From positions 147,865,890 to 147,929,889 of the forward strand of contig CAXKWD010000009.1 in NCBI GenBank assembly GCA_964059195.1: 64,000 nucleotides of DNA. The letters are read 5' to 3'. The notes below the pieces were generated by a model, which was given only the letters and a program-made list of their open reading frames with translations, had not been told where the DNA came from and searched no databases. Shown one piece after another: positions 1 to 10,930 of this stretch. This stretch comes from Ectobius pallidus (Eukaryota; Arthropoda; Insecta; Blattodea; Ectobiidae). Every line of letters starts with the position of its first letter. Within the stretch, counting starts at the first letter, position 1. The position numbers were made by a program, and so were the translations under genes.

Positions 1-1566
1 GAGAACAATGGTGATCTCTGTAGGTCATTCAATTTTAGTGAAGTTACAGTAGATACTGTATATAGTAAGATTTTATCACTTAAGAACAGTAAAGCTCTAG
101 ACATATATGGTATCAACTCCATTTTAGTGAAGATGTCAGCACCATATGTGGCTGAACCTATATCATTTTTAATCAACAAATGTATCAACCTAGGCTATTT
201 TCCTGAACTGTTGAAAGTTGGTAAAATCACACCTGTCTTCAAAAAAGGTGACAAATCTGATGTTAAAAATTATAGACCTGTTTCTGTCTTACCAATTGTC
301 TCTAAAGTATTTGAGTGTATTCTTAATGATCAAATTATCAAATATTTTGAAAATGAAAATCTTTTCTCAAATTGTCAGTTTGGATTCCGCAAGGGTCGAT
401 GTACTAGTGATGCTGTTATTAACCTGGTGTATGACTGCCTATCAGGACTTAACAAGAAAGAATCTACATGGTGTAAAATGTATGATTTCTCAAGAGCCTT
501 TGACACTATCTCACATGTGACTCTAGCTGATAAATTGAGATTTTATGGTTTTAGTGATGAAGCTCTTAACTTAATTCAGTCATATCTATCTGGAAGACTG
601 CAATGTGTTCACTTCAATGGTATGCAATCACAGTTTAAGTCTATCAAACATGGTGTACCACAGGGTTCTATATTGGGCCCTATTTTATTTATTATTTATA
701 TAAATGATTTGCCTAGTGTCTTGTCTGTCTATAATAACACATCTAAAGATTTCCTAAATTCGTATCTCTATGCAGATGATCTGGCTCTGACTGCTGTAAC
801 TGACTGTGACCTCAACACCTTAAATCTCTTAAAAGTTAGTGATGATATTGTTCTAGATTGGACTGCAGCTAATTCTCTATATGTTAATGACTCTAAAGTT
901 ACTGACTTGAAATTCACTTTTGATAGGAAACATCAGTACTTCTATAAGGATGCTAAATTTCTTGGCATCGTCCTCCAAGGAGGTTTAAATTGGTCATCTC
1001 ATGTTGTATTAATCTCTAATAAGATTGCCAGAGGCATATTTGTGCTTCGCAGACTGCAAAAATATGTGACTAGAGAGGTATTAATTTCTGCATACTATGC
1101 TTATGTTCATAGCCATTTAACTTATGGTACTCTACTTTGGGGTAATTGTAGTTCTGCACTTAACATCTTCAAATTACAGAAGAAGGCTTTAAGGATAATC
1201 TATGGTGCTGATTGGAAAGCCCACTGTAAACCTCTTTTCATCTCATCTGGTATTCTCAGCCTACCATCTATATATATTTTACAGTGTTTGTTATATGTTA
1301 AGAGTAATTCTGATAACTTTAAAACTTATTCTGATGTACATACCTTTGGCACCAGAAATTGCAATAACATTTTACAGGATCAATGCTTGTTTGCAACAAC
1401 CAAACATAATTTTAGGTACATGTCAGTGAAAATGTTTAATTCTCTTCCGGTTGCTACTAGAAATTTAACTTTTAAACACTTTAAAGGCTTAGTACTGATG
1501 AAACTAAAACAAATCTGCTTCTACAAAAATGATGAATTTTTTGAGGTAGCCAAAAACTTTAAATAA
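1..1566 (+). CDS. Non-LTR retrotransposon reverse transcriptase (5' part cut by window edge)
   Basis: The frame is open from base 1 to a stop at 1564-1566, so the true start lies left of the window. The product copies element RNA into the genome by target-primed reverse transcription. Visible RT landmarks in order are the KITPVFKKGDKSDVKNYRPVS block, a GFRKGRCTSDAV segment, DFSRAFDTISH with a catalytic aspartate, HGVPQGSILGPILFIIYIND, and the catalytic YADD at 769-780. The C-terminal part (LTYGTLLWG, LQKKALRII, CKPLF) is typical of jockey/CR1-type insect LINEs. No frameshift or stop interrupts about 520 codons, so this is a young copy. I cannot see the endonuclease or gag-like ORF. Confidence 0.9.
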   Translation, partial: ENNGDLCRSFNFSEVTVDTVYSKILSLKNSKALDIYGINSILVKMSAPYVAEPISFLINKCINLGYFPELLKVGKITPVFKKGDKSDVKNYRPVSVLPIVSKVFECILNDQIIKYFENENLFSNCQFGFRKGRCTSDAVINLVYDCLSGLNKKESTWCKMYDFSRAFDTISHVTLADKLRFYGFSDEALNLIQSYLSGRLQCVHFNGMQSQFKSIKHGVPQGSILGPILFIIYINDLPSVLSVYNNTSKDFLNSYLYADDLALTAVTDCDLNTLNLLKVSDDIVLDWTAANSLYVNDSKVTDLKFTFDRKHQYFYKDAKFLGIVLQGGLNWSSHVVLISNKIARGIFVLRRLQKYVTREVLISAYYAYVHSHLTYGTLLWGNCSSALNIFKLQKKALRIIYGADWKAHCKPLFISSGILSLPSIYILQCLLYVKSNSDNFKTYSDVHTFGTRNCNNILQDQCLFATTKHNFRYMSVKMFNSLPVATRNLTFKHFKGLVLMKLKQICFYKNDEFFEVAKNFK

Positions 1567-1807
1567 TCTTTCAGTACCTACTATTTGACCTACACATTGC
1601 ACTTTTTATTTATTTATTTATTGTTTTGTAGTGTTGTATTGATCCTGTATTTCTTTGTATCTCTTTATATTTCAATGTATGTATTTCTAATATTATTCTT
1701 GTACCCTTGTACTATAATAGTTTGTTATATTGTTGTTATATTGTATCCTATACCGCAGAACTGCGGTCAAAATGGATTAAATAAATATGAAATATGAAAT
1801 ATGAAAT
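1..1807 (+). mobile_element. Jockey/CR1-like LINE, 3' part with ATATGAA-type tail
   Basis: The RT ORF is followed by about 200 bp of T-rich 3' UTR. It then ends in AATAAATATGAAATATGAAA and further ATATGAA units up to about 1807, a microsatellite tail typical of LINEs without a long poly(A). The left end is outside the window. Confidence 0.85.
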
Positions 1808-2119
1808 AGCATCGCGATCGCTTTGGAAGGCAATGGATATCTCATGTTATTATAAACGCCAGAGAAGTTAATGATAAGGTGATGATAAGGTAATATTAAA
1901 TATTTATTTAACGTGGAATATGCTTCTTATGAAAGATGCTTTACAGAAAATTCCGGGCAAGTTGCTTAGTACAGGGTCCAGGCTACAACATTTCTATATG
2001 TAATCATAAGTAAAATCTCTTATGTAGGGTCGTTAAATCTGCCTGAAATGTAACGGAATTATAAGTCTGGACAAATGAATATAGAAACTATGGCCTCAGT
2101 AGGCTTATTCCATTCTTCA
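1808..2119. other. Unassigned AT-rich sequence
   Basis: No ORF, terminal repeat or match to another part of the window was found. Confidence 0.4.
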
Positions 2120-3111
2120 TCTATATAAATAAAAACGAATATATGTCTGTCTGTCAAATACATTTACACACATTTTTTTCATCGTGAGTTTAATCGATTT
2201 CAATTCTCATAATCTTCTGAGATTGCAACAACACTCGACGGGTAATCTATATAGATCTTCTATATAGCCTACATAAAAATGAATGTATGTGTATCTGTCC
2301 TTTATGCATTACTATGCCATTCATCCGATCACCATGGAACTTTGGGAAGTTGTTGAATACATTCCCGCAAAGGCATACTACATTTTTAATTTTAGCTTTC
2401 GTTCGTGAGTTATGAGTGAAAACGGGATTGAGACGTACATTTCTTGTGCTTTCGAAACATCAGTTTTCAGTTGTCAAATCAATTGCAGATGACTTTGCCT
2501 ACTTTCGTCATACCTTGGAAATAAAAGCATCGCGATCGTTCGAATTTTGTAAGCCCACCATGGCCGAATCATTTGTTTATAATGTCAAGGCACGCAGACA
2601 GATGAAATTTTCACCCTAGACGGAAGAAGAATAGTGAATATAGCCCTAAATTGACAAACATTATGCAGGGTTTTTTAGGCCAGGGAACTCGAATCTGAGG
2701 TTATTTTTCCCATGCTGCGCTTTCTAATCGTGGAATTCACTTCAAAGCCAGATTTACAGTTGTTTAATTAATTAGGCCTATCAATCGTTTAGTTTAGACC
2801 TATGAATGTTTCGTGTGCAAAGTGTTAGTAAATATAATAGTTTAATTATTTTGCTCTTAATTTATAATCTTCCTATTAATTATTGTGGGCAAAGTTATGG
2901 AGATCTGCTATAAGCTATAATAAGCTGTAGCTTATCTAGCGTTTACTAAGGAAATAGTTTGTGTGTGATAAGTCGTTCTTCCCCATTTCAAATTCTAAAT
3001 ACCTATATAAAGACCTTAAAGACCTCGAGTTTGAAAATCGAAAGTCCTTCATAAGTTATTTTCGCATTTACAAAATACAAAACCCGAGCGACGCCGGGCC
3101 TTTTAAGCTAG
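2120..3111 (+). mobile_element. Non-autonomous Helitron, mosaic, family B 3' end
   Basis: It starts with TCTATATAAATAAAAACG directly after an A. It ends with a GC hairpin (CGACGCCGGGCC), then TTTTAAGCTAG directly before a T. This fits the 5'-TC, CTRR-3' and A/T host-site rules of Helitrons. A second TCTATATAG start occurs near 2249, so two copies may be nested. The middle (about 2390-2660) resembles the core of the family A Helitrons at 24098 and 39538. No Rep/helicase coding is present. Confidence 0.7.
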
Positions 3112-3458
3112 TTGCATATAAAAGATACTAAAACAGTAGAAGACAAATTGTGACATCTTGACTGGCTTGAAGTAATAATAGAATTCCTTGCTTGCGTATG
3201 AAGCCTTTATCAGCTCACAATGGTGTATTTACTGAGTGTTATCAGTACACAGAGCCAGGCATTAACATTCTTCAGTATGGAGATGGCAGCCAAACAAGAA
3301 GCATTATTCTTTGTTGTGCTAAAATGGTACAGCGCCGTTAGAGTGGTGCACACACATGAGTAGAGGTAAACATCCCTTCACTTCTCAAATAAGTAGATGA
3401 TGTAGTTTCCATGTTAAACTTAAGTTCCCTCAGTAGCTACAATTATCATCATCATCAT
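3112..3458. other. Unassigned sequence
   Basis: No supported gene or repeat boundary is visible. It ends in a short ATC microsatellite that served as target for the next element. Confidence 0.35.
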
Positions 3459-4201
3459 TAGCCCTCGGATTCATATGCACTAAAAAGCTTGAATATATGT
3501 ATGCATTTATGAAGTAAAAAAAATGGAAAATATGCACCAAAAATGGCCTTAGTTTCTGTAAAAACATGAATTGTACAATTATACCTAGGTATTTGCCACA
3601 TAAATATATTGGTAACATTTTATTCCCTAACAAATAGTTAATTATTCTTCAAATTATGCACGATTATGCATGCAATTATATGCACAAAAAATATGAAAAA
3701 AAAAATTGCATTTATAAAACGTGTAATTTTATTCATTCTCCTACTTACATAATTCGTTTGCTGAAAGTAGCATCACAATAGGCAACTAGTAGTCTTTCAA
3801 TGTTTTCTGGAGACAAACTATGCCTATTGTCCGTCAAAATGAGTTTATATGCCGAGAATGATCTTTCTACATCAACTGAAGTGATTGGGCAGTATTTATA
3901 CATTGGTGCCAAATGTTTGGAACATTCATCTGGCAAACATACCTTATTTCCATTTGTTAATCCTACTACCACCCCGCAGCAAGGTAGATATTTCTAGCGG
4001 TAAAACTAAAATGCCGTTACTCAGAAAGTTGCAAATAGAAACTTGGAAGGGATGTCCAAAGTATGTTTTGAGAGAGATTCTTAAAATTGTCCTAAATTTC
4101 AATTATATATGCAGAATTATGCTATGTTTAGAATAAGCAATAACGCCAATAACTATCGAAATATGCATTTGCATATGCATCTTGAAAAAATCCGAGCTCT
4201 A
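3459..4201. mobile_element. hAT element with transposase C-terminal remnant
   Basis: The 743-bp element begins TAGCCCTCGGATT and ends AATCCGAGCTCTA, imperfect inverted termini of hAT type (TAG...). It is flanked by ATCATCAT at 3451-3458 and 4202-4209; this lies in an ATC microsatellite, so the duplication is supportive but not decisive. It contains a minus-strand remnant of the transposase C-terminus. Confidence 0.75.
3745..3972 (-). pseudogene. hAT transposase C-terminal (dimerisation) fragment
   Basis: The minus-strand reading contains ITSVDVERSFSAYKLIL followed by TDNRHSLSPENIERLLVAYC. This is the conserved C-terminal dimerisation block of hAT transposases (general pattern DVERSFS...R..L..ENL...L..YC). 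Only about 75 residues remain and the catalytic region is missing, so no activity is expected. The same motif recurs, more decayed, inside the hAT elements at 53085 and 55794. Confidence 0.8.
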
Positions 4202-4375
4202 ATCATCATCATCTATATCAGATGTGCCCTGAGATGTGGCTATACTCCCTTACTCCTCCAAGACCCTTAGACCTAAAGGTCTGAAATTTTCACCATATTT
4301 TCCCCATGGTCTATCTCATATTTCATCCTGATAGCATAGTTGGTTCAGTCAAAATTTAATTTTTTAATTAATTAT

Positions 4376-4850
4376 CCTGCCGGTTGTATTGTGTGGATGT
4401 GGAACATGGTCGCTTACTCTTCAGAAAGAACATAATCTGAGAGAGTTTGAAAATAGGGGGCTTAGCAAAATATTTGAGCCTAAGAGAGGTGAAAATGGGG
4501 ACTAGAGAAAACTGCATTCATTATCTGTACTCTTCACCAGATATAGTAAGGGTAATTAAATCACGGAGGATGAAAAGGGGGAGGAAAGACATATCTCAAA
4601 AGAATTGACTGGGAGACCCGAAGGGAAAAGACCACCTGAAAGACCTAGATGTAGACGGGAGGACAATATTAGGATAGATTTAAGAGAAGTAGGATTTGCG
4701 AGGGATGGTTGGATGGAGTTAGCACAGAATAGGGTTGAATGGCGGGCTCAGGTAAGCGTGGCAATGAACCTTCGAGTTCCTTAAAATAGATAATATTCCT
4801 TTAGCTTGCTGAGGAATTGTCTATTCCCATTGAGTAAGTACGTAAGTAAG
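4376..4850 (+). mobile_element. LINE 3' fragment, YGCETW-type RT C-terminus
   Basis: Conceptual translation with stops and frameshifts gives pieces such as TGRPEGKRPPERPRCRREDN and REVGFARDGWMELAQNRVEW, the C-terminal region of an abundant insect LINE family. The 3' end reads AATGAACCTTCGAGTTCC, then a GTAAGTAAGTA-type tail near 4836. Related fragments lie at 9235, 50670, 57958 and 59215. Confidence 0.75.
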
Positions 4851-5197
4851 TAATTCGGTTAAAGTTACAGTCAAAATTTAATTTTAAATTTCGGTTGTTC
4901 TGCTTCATGGTACAGGTTGCAAACAGTGTTCTCTAGCAGCAGTGTTGCTAAGTTGTAGTGTTGTGAGCACATCAATCATTTCTGTTTCAGATCCTCGGTG
5001 TTGTGTCATTATTTACACTTAATGGTGAAGTTCACTTAATCAAAAAATTATTATTTTCCCAAGACGTGTAACAGGGCAGAGTTGAAACGTTGTGTTTTAA
5101 TTTCTTAACCTTTATCCACTGATTTTGTAATAATTTTAAATGCATCTTTTTATTGTAAAGAAAGGAATGTAGGCTCGGCGAGGTGTGAGTTCAGTGG
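4851..5197. other. Unassigned AT-rich sequence
   Basis: No ORF or repeat boundary could be supported here. Confidence 0.35.
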
Positions 5198-6154
5198 TTG
5201 GCGGTTGAGTGTCAGTGTGTTGTTGAAGTTAACGGAGTTCGATCTAGTCCTGCGGATGTAAAATTTGGAGTACCCCAAGGATCTGTTTTGGGGCCGTTTC
5301 TCTTTTTAATAACGATTAATGACTTGCCTGATAATGTATCAGCTAAGGCTGTACTTTATGCCGATGATTCAACATTTTTAATCACTCATGATGATATTAC
5401 TGAACTAATTCTTCATAGTAGCAACGTTCAAAGAGAAATTAATGTCTGGTTTTCCACTAACGGATTTTTAGTTAATCATGACAAAACTCAGACCCTAACT
5501 TTTAGCTTGAAGAATGTAGGAACTGAACTAAACTGTAGTCCTGTAAAACTTTTAGGTATATATCTGGACCAAAAAGTAAGCTGGCTTGCTCATACTGACT
5601 ATGTCTGCCGTAGACTATCGAGAGTAGTCTACCTATTAAGGAACCTAGTTAATAAATTACCCAGACACTATTTGAGGCAAGCCTATTTCGCTTTTTTCGA
5701 GAGTGTCATGAGATATGGTTTATTGTTCTATGGATGTGGCTCTGGGCTGAAAGATGTACTGCTGATACAGAAGAAGGCAATTAGACTAATAACTGGGTCG
5801 TCATTATTATCACATTGTAGACCACTCTTTATACAAGAAGGGATTCTTACTGTGTATAGCTTGTATGTTTTTGAACTTTTAATGTTTTTAAAGAAGAATG
5901 TATCTAATTATGCACTTAGGAGTGGTATTCATGCATACAACACTAGACATAATAATGCCATTCAAATGCCATTTTCTAGGCTAAGCAAAGTTAATTCAAA
6001 TCATGTGTTTAATGCTGTAAAAGTTTTTAACAAGCTTCCGGACACCATAAAGAACCTAAAGGGGAGTAAATTCAAAACCAAAATAAAAATTTGGTTGCAG
6101 AACAATCCATTTTATAATATGCATGAATGTTTTAACAATGACTTCAATTTTTAA
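5198..6154 (+). CDS. LINE reverse transcriptase, 5'-truncated
   Basis: About 318 codons with clear RT homology begin near VEVNGVRSSPADVKFGVPQG. The fragment lacks the fingers and palm region up to motif B, because the copy is 5' truncated as LINEs often are. Landmarks are GVPQGSVLGPFLFLITINDL, the catalytic YADD at 5357-5368, VKLLGIYLDQKVSW, and the C-terminal RYGLLFYG, LIQKKAIRLITG and CRPLF segments. The first dozen residues (MAVECQCV...) probably come from flanking sequence. The remaining frame is intact to the stop at 6152-6154. It belongs to the same broad jockey/CR1 group as the element at 1-1807 but is a different family by sequence. Confidence 0.85.
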   Translation: MAVECQCVVEVNGVRSSPADVKFGVPQGSVLGPFLFLITINDLPDNVSAKAVLYADDSTFLITHDDITELILHSSNVQREINVWFSTNGFLVNHDKTQTLTFSLKNVGTELNCSPVKLLGIYLDQKVSWLAHTDYVCRRLSRVVYLLRNLVNKLPRHYLRQAYFAFFESVMRYGLLFYGCGSGLKDVLLIQKKAIRLITGSSLLSHCRPLFIQEGILTVYSLYVFELLMFLKKNVSNYALRSGIHAYNTRHNNAIQMPFSRLSKVNSNHVFNAVKVFNKLPDTIKNLKGSKFKTKIKIWLQNNPFYNMHECFNNDFNF

Positions 6155-6310
6155 TCTTTTACAGTAGACTTAAATTATTAACCTTTTGTTATTTATTGGA
6201 GCCAGTAATTAATTTTTGACTTCTTTTATGTAATCTGACTTGGCCAATTGTACATTTTACTTAAAGGCTTAAATAAATTATTATTATTACTATTATTATT
6301 ATTATTATTA
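5200..6310 (+). mobile_element. 5'-truncated LINE with (ATT)n tail
   Basis: It includes the RT fragment, about 120 bp of 3' UTR and a tail of ATT repeats at about 6279-6309. The 5' junction lies near 5200-5230. Confidence 0.8.
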
Positions 6311-6529
6311 GTGGTCAGTGTGAAGCGAGAATTCATCTATTTAAGTTTAGAGAGCTGTTTTGGTTCAAGGGGATGCCTCGTATTATAGTAATTAATGCAT
6401 AAGCTTTGGTACAAGGGGCTGAAGTGAGCCATCGCCATAGCAAAGCTTGGCTGGGGTGAGCAGAGCTTAAGTGGCAACCTGTTCTTCCATTTCGCCCCTG
6501 TGTTCAATGCCTGATTTGTGCTGTTGCAG

Positions 6530-6692
6530 GCAAAGCTCAGGGAGGGGAGGACAGAGGAGCATGTGTATGAAGAGATCGGGGAGTACCTCAAGCCGAACAT
6601 GCAGGACGACATGTACATCAGTAGGCCTGTTGGAACCAGCCAGAGGATCCGGTGGGTCGACAGCTCTGAGGTGGCAGAGTCAGGTCTGCTCG
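6530..6692 (+). CDS. Exn: Ephexin-family RhoGEF, exon (pre-DH region)
   Basis: Ephexins are guanine-nucleotide exchange factors that load GTP onto Rho GTPases and act at the cell cortex and synapses. This exon is bounded by TGCTGTTGCAG at its left and GTAAGTAC at its right. Its open frame is rich in acidic and polar residues (REGRTEEHVYEEIGEYLKPN) and ends QRIRWVDSSEVAESGLL, matching the W.D...V..SGLL segment just before the DH domain in ephexins. It ends in phase 1 (one G), which joins in frame to the exon at 8838. Earlier exons must lie to the left and I could not find them. The symbol is given from family resemblance only. Confidence 0.8.
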
Positions 6693-6773
6693 GTAAGTAC
6701 AAGATAAGCTCAGATTATTTATCACTGAGCAATCTGGTGTATGTAACATTTCAACCAATTACCGAAGCCTATC

Positions 6774-7690
6774 ACTAGGGCTGGATTTTTTAGGCTTTTA
6801 TAAAAGGTATTTTATCCTTTTATTTTCGTGGAATAGCACTTTTTAGGCTTTAAACAAACAATTTTAGCAGTCTTAATAAAGCATATAATGTACAGGGCTG
6901 TATTTCTAAATAGGCTAAGTAGGCTGCAGCCTAGAGCGGCAAACTTTCAGGGGCGGCAGTTTGGCAATTTATTCAAAAGTTAAAATGAAGTATTTTAGAT
7001 TTAATGATATTTTCCGTAGGATTTTAAGAATATATGTTACTTAAAAAATATGTTTTAGTCCTTCTAAATAGCCTACTTTTTAAAACTATAACATAATGCA
7101 AATTCACAGCATGTAATCTTGTGTAATTTCATTCCACTGTGTAGGACAACTTAATTAGAGGGGGCGGCAAATGGACTTTAGCCTATACGCGGCATACTCT
7201 TAAATCCGGCCCTGATAATGTACACTAATATTAACACCGAAAACTGTGTTATAATTTTGATGCATTTATTCTAGTTTCTTTTACAAAATAAGTAACTATT
7301 CCTTATATCAGCACTCGAAAAATAGCATAAACAATTGAGATATTTACCCTTTAATGATACAATTATTCAATACACCACTCAATTCACTTCCGATCTACAA
7401 AAATAAGCATACTCAAGTGTCACGAATTTGTTCCTTTAATATACTTCTCTGTTGTTGGTTGGCAACTTGTTATTGTAAAGTTCAAACGACAATGGATTAT
7501 TAATGACTCCTCGTAGTGTGACTAGCCCCATAATATAAGAATTTTCTTGCCATGGAAGTCAATGTGTTTATTCTTTCTCATGGTTTTCGTCATTATTTAC
7601 TTGTTTAATTCTGTAAGTATTCGCTAAATAGTCACAATAAATATATCCCGAAGTCTGAATTATCTCATGATAAATTCCAGGTCTCTCATT
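6774..7690 (+). mobile_element. Degraded hAT-like element interrupted by a smaller hAT
   Basis: It begins TAGGGCTGGATTTTTTAGGC at about 6776. After the nested insert, the stretch 7223-7350 resembles 37240-37420 (for example GCATAAACA and GAGATATTTACCC in the same order), so this is a repeated family. Its right end was not identified and may have been cut by the LINE at 7690. Confidence 0.45.
6893..7214. mobile_element. Short non-autonomous hAT element (322 bp)
   Basis: The termini are CAGGGCTGTATTTCTA and, read inward from the right, CAGGGCCGGATTTA. It is flanked by an exact 8-bp duplication ATAATGTA at 6885-6892 and 7215-7222. It contains no ORF. It sits inside an older hAT-like repeat in an ephexin intron. 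Confidence 0.85.
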
Positions 7691-8725
7691 ATAGATTAGA
7701 TTAGATTAGATTAGATTTATTTGCCACAGACATTGTACAATGTATTAGCAATAACAATAGACACAATTGAGATAGAATATACAAGTATACATTTCACCAG
7801 ATAATGTCATTGAAGTCCTTGACACTGTACAGGGTGTTTGACATCAGGTTAGATTTAATTTTCCTTTTAAAAGCTACATATGATAACTCCTTAATTTTGT
7901 TCGGCAATGAATTAAATAATCTGAGGGCAACATATTCAAAACTTTTCTGGGTGGTGCTGAATTTACATTTATTTATATATAAGTTTTCTTTGTTTCTGGT
8001 AGAGTAGCTATGGATAGTAGAGCATTTATTATACAAGTGTGCATTCTTTTTTATATAGAGAAGACAGCTCAAAACAAACACTGATGGTAATGTAAGTATA
8101 TTAAGTTCTGTAAAGAGTGGTTTGCAGGATGTTGTAGGCGATGCTCTAGAGATAATTCTTATTGCTCTTTTCTGCAAGATGAATATTTTGTTGGCATAAG
8201 GATGTCCTCCCCACAATAGGACTCCATAACTGAGATGGCTGTGTATATGGGCATGATACACTAGCAAGAGTGACTTAGAATCTATGTTATGAGTTAATAC
8301 TCTCAACATAAATAGACCTCTACTTATTTTCTTGGCAACATGGTCAATGAGAATGCCACTCCAAATTAGTTTGGATATATAATCCTAAAAATCTTACAGG
8401 ATTCCTTAGTAGGCTATTGGAGCGTTGAAGATTAATTGTCAATTCAACAGTCTTACTAGCATTAAGACTCAGGTTATTAGCATCACACCATTTAGTAATG
8501 TCAGAAGAAGCATTGTCAATACAGATGGAGTCATTTCTGTCACATGATACAAGTGCTATATCATCAGCAAAAAGATAGGTAGTGAGACAGTTCTCCTGTA
8601 CTGTAGAGGGAAGATCGTTAATATATATTATAAAAAGGACAGGACCCATGACAGAGCCTTGAGGTACACCATACTCTACCAGCTTATAATCTGATACATT
8701 ATCATTAAAGAGAACAGATTGATAC
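7690..8725 (-). mobile_element. LINE copy in ephexin intron, reverse orientation, (TCTAA)n tail
   Basis: The minus-strand copy ends (on the left) in a TTAGATTAGATTAGATT tail at about 7692-7715. It carries the RT remnants described at 7794-8309 and 8344-8649. The 5' end is truncated near 8725. Confidence 0.8.
7794..8649 (-). pseudogene. LINE reverse transcriptase fragment with one frameshift
   Basis: Reading from 8649 downward gives MGPVLFIIYINDLPS, the catalytic FADD motif (F instead of Y, tolerated in some LINEs) and VRFLGLYIQTNLEWHSH. The frame then breaks near 8343. It continues from 8309 as MLRVLTHNID..., LSYGVLLWGG, ILQKRAIRIIS, CKPLF and a terminal KDFNDIIW before the stop. The upstream GVPQGS block is also present outside the ATG-defined ORF. 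The break and the missing N-terminal two thirds make it inactive. It lies between ephexin exons 6530-6692 and 8838-9014. Confidence 0.85.
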
Positions 8726-8837
8726 CTATATTACCTATATTACCTACGATGACTATCACATCAACTTGCTTTCATGTACGTCTTTATAAGAGCATTTATA
8801 TTAGAAGCTTTATCATATAGCTAACATGTTGTTGCAG

Positions 8838-9014
8838 ATAGCATGGACGCCTGCCAAATTGCCCTCCAGGAGTCCAAATATGAAATAATTTCATCAGAAG
8901 CATCCTACTTCAAGTCCCTCATTGTCCTGGATGGGATCTTCGTGTCTAGTCAAGAACTTGAGTCTGTATTGACTCATTCGCAGCGCTGCACACTTTTCTC
9001 AAGCGTTATGAGAG
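8838..9014 (+). CDS. Exn: Ephexin-family RhoGEF, exon (start of DH domain)
   Basis: The acceptor is TTGTTGCAG and the donor is AG|GTGAGT. The first two bases complete a GAT codon with the G of the previous exon, so the frame continues directly. The exon encodes LQESKYEIISSEASYFKSL followed by LIVLDGIFVSSQEL and LFSSVMR. This is helix 1 of a Dbl-homology domain; E-x-I-x-S-E-x-S-Y is the classic opening (conserved region 1) that contacts the GTPase switch regions. It ends in phase 1. The next intron (9015-10755) contains a LINE fragment and a Helitron. Confidence 0.88.
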
Positions 9015-9234
9015 GTGAGTCATGTTAACCTTCATTCCTAACTTGTTTATCTCCCGTTGCCCAGGCAACCCTCTAAAGAAAACCACAGCAAAATCCCAAT
9101 TATCTGGTATGTGAATTATTATCCTCCCTTCCTCCCTTTTTAATCCTTTCTGAGCGAAATATGGTGTGAGATTTTTAAATTTCATAGGTTTTTTAATTTC
9201 TAGCACTCAATTTCAAATTTCCTAACTTTATGTT

Positions 9235-9835
9235 TACAAAATAATGTTCTACAAAATATTAGAATAGCTGGTAAATTGTTCAAACAAGTGAAGAAATTCA
9301 AATATCTGGGAAATAATACGAGTAAGGCAGAAGTTAAGTGTAGACTCAAATCAGGAAATCCTTGTTTTTATGCAGTTCAGAAACTCTTTATCTTCTCGTC
9401 TTCTGTCTAGAAATCTAAAAATAAAGATTTATAAGACTATTGTCCTGCCGACTGTATTATATGGATGTGAGACATGGCCTTACATAATCTGTGAGTGTTC
9501 GAAAACAGGGGGCTTAGGAAAATATTCAGGCCTAAGAGAGATGGAAATGGGGATTGGAGAAAACTGCATAACGATGAGCTTCATAACCTGTACTCTTCAC
9601 CAGATATAGGAAGGGCAATTAAATCGAGGATGAATTGGACTGGACATGTTGCGCGCATGGAGGAGGAAAGACGTATCATATTGACTGGGAGACCCGAAGG
9701 GAAAAGACCACTTGGAAAACCTAGATATAGGTGGGAGGACAATATTAGGATAGATTTACGGGAAGTAGGATTTGCAAGGTATGATTGAATGGAGTTAGCA
9801 CAGAGTAGGGTTGAATGGGGGAAGATTCTACAAAT
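9235..9835 (+). mobile_element. LINE 3' fragment (YGCETW family) in ephexin intron
   Basis: Frames broken by at least two shifts give KFKYLGNN, LPTVLYGCETW, WRKLHNDELHNLYSSPDIGR, MNWTGHVARMEEERR and TGRPEGKRPLGKPRYRWEDN. This is a decayed RT C-terminal region. It is unrelated to the gene whose intron it occupies. Confidence 0.8.
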
Positions 9836-9935
9836 GATGATACACACTGTACAATTTCAAAACAGGGAAACAAACCAAAAATGTGGCATTCAGCTGGGCT
9901 TTGAAGAACGCTTCAATATCAAGTGTAAGAGGAAA

Positions 9936-10715
9936 TCTCTCTATATATATAAAAGGCTTTGTCCTGACTGACTGAATGAATGACTGACTGACTGACAGGA
10001 ATCAACGTAGAGCCTAAACTATAACAGGTAGAGACTTGGAATTTTGACAGTACCTTCGTTTCATAATGTAGGTGCTCACTAAGAAAGGATTTTGAAATAT
10101 TTTGATTTTAAATGCCAAAAATCAAATGTTTTTGAGAATACTTAATTCCTTTTTACACAGAATTGTGAAACTCAATTCACAGTTCACATGACAACAGTGT
10201 ATTGTTGGCATAGGTATCAGGTATGTTTGGAAATAATTGAAATGGGACTTTGACGAAACTATTGATATAATGCATTGCTGTAATTAAATATTGAAGATGA
10301 AATCTATATTATTATATCGCAGGTTTTTGGGGAGGGAAGTATAAAAGTGAAATTGATTTACCTTTTAATATCATCCCCGAAACGGTTGTATGGTAACATG
10401 AGAGTGAGGAATAAAATATTCCGCAAAGACAATACTATTTTATGATACCGGAATTTCTATTTCTTCTTATTTTAACCCCTACCAGGCTTGGTGTGTAGAA
10501 GCGATGGGATACAAAATTCTACATCCTGTATGAGCCATAAAAAGCTATATCAAGCGTTTTCAGCGGGAATAGTTTAGTGAGATAAGTCGTTCTTCTTCAT
10601 TTCAAATTTTCAATACGTATATAAGGACCTAGAATTTGAAAGTCGGAAGTCCTTCATAAGTTAATTTTGAATTACAAAACACAAAACCCAGGCGACGCCG
10701 GGCCTTTTAAGCTAG
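9936..10715 (+). mobile_element. Non-autonomous Helitron, family B
   Basis: It starts TCTCTCTATATATATAAAAG after an A and carries GACTGACTGACTGAC repeats near its 5' end. It ends with the hairpin GGCGACGCCGGGCC and TTTTAAGCTAG before a T. Length is 780 bp with no coding. It lies in the ephexin intron between exons 8838 and 10756. Confidence 0.85.
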
Positions 10716-10755
10716 TTGTAATATGTTCCAGTTAGCAGATATATTTTCTTTACAG

Positions 10756-10930
10756 TGAAGCGTTGCTCGGAGAAGTTCCTAGTGGCACTGCTCGATGCCT
10801 GGCAAGCTGATCGAATGCTGGGAACATTGGCAGAGGCAGTGTACACGTTCATCACGTCTGGGGCATTCCAAGTGTACGTGGACTGCTGTGCAGATCAAAT
10901 CTACAGAGATAAACTCATGGAGTATCTCAA
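10756..10930 (+). CDS. Exn: Ephexin-family RhoGEF, exon (middle of DH domain)
   Basis: The acceptor is TTTCTTTACAG and the donor is CAA|GTAAGT. The frame set by the previous exon (phase 1) gives KRCSEKFLVALLDAWQ, then a helix ending TFITSGAFQVYVDCCADQ and YRDKLMEYL. This corresponds to the DH-domain segment where ephexins read Y..YC.N...... before the second conserved block. It ends in phase 2 (AA), completed by the first G of the exon at 12044. Confidence 0.88.

Noticed and set aside
3430..3633. Small minus-strand ORF rich in hydrophobic residues
   Set aside because: It lies in the AT-rich end of a hAT element and overlaps its terminal repeat.
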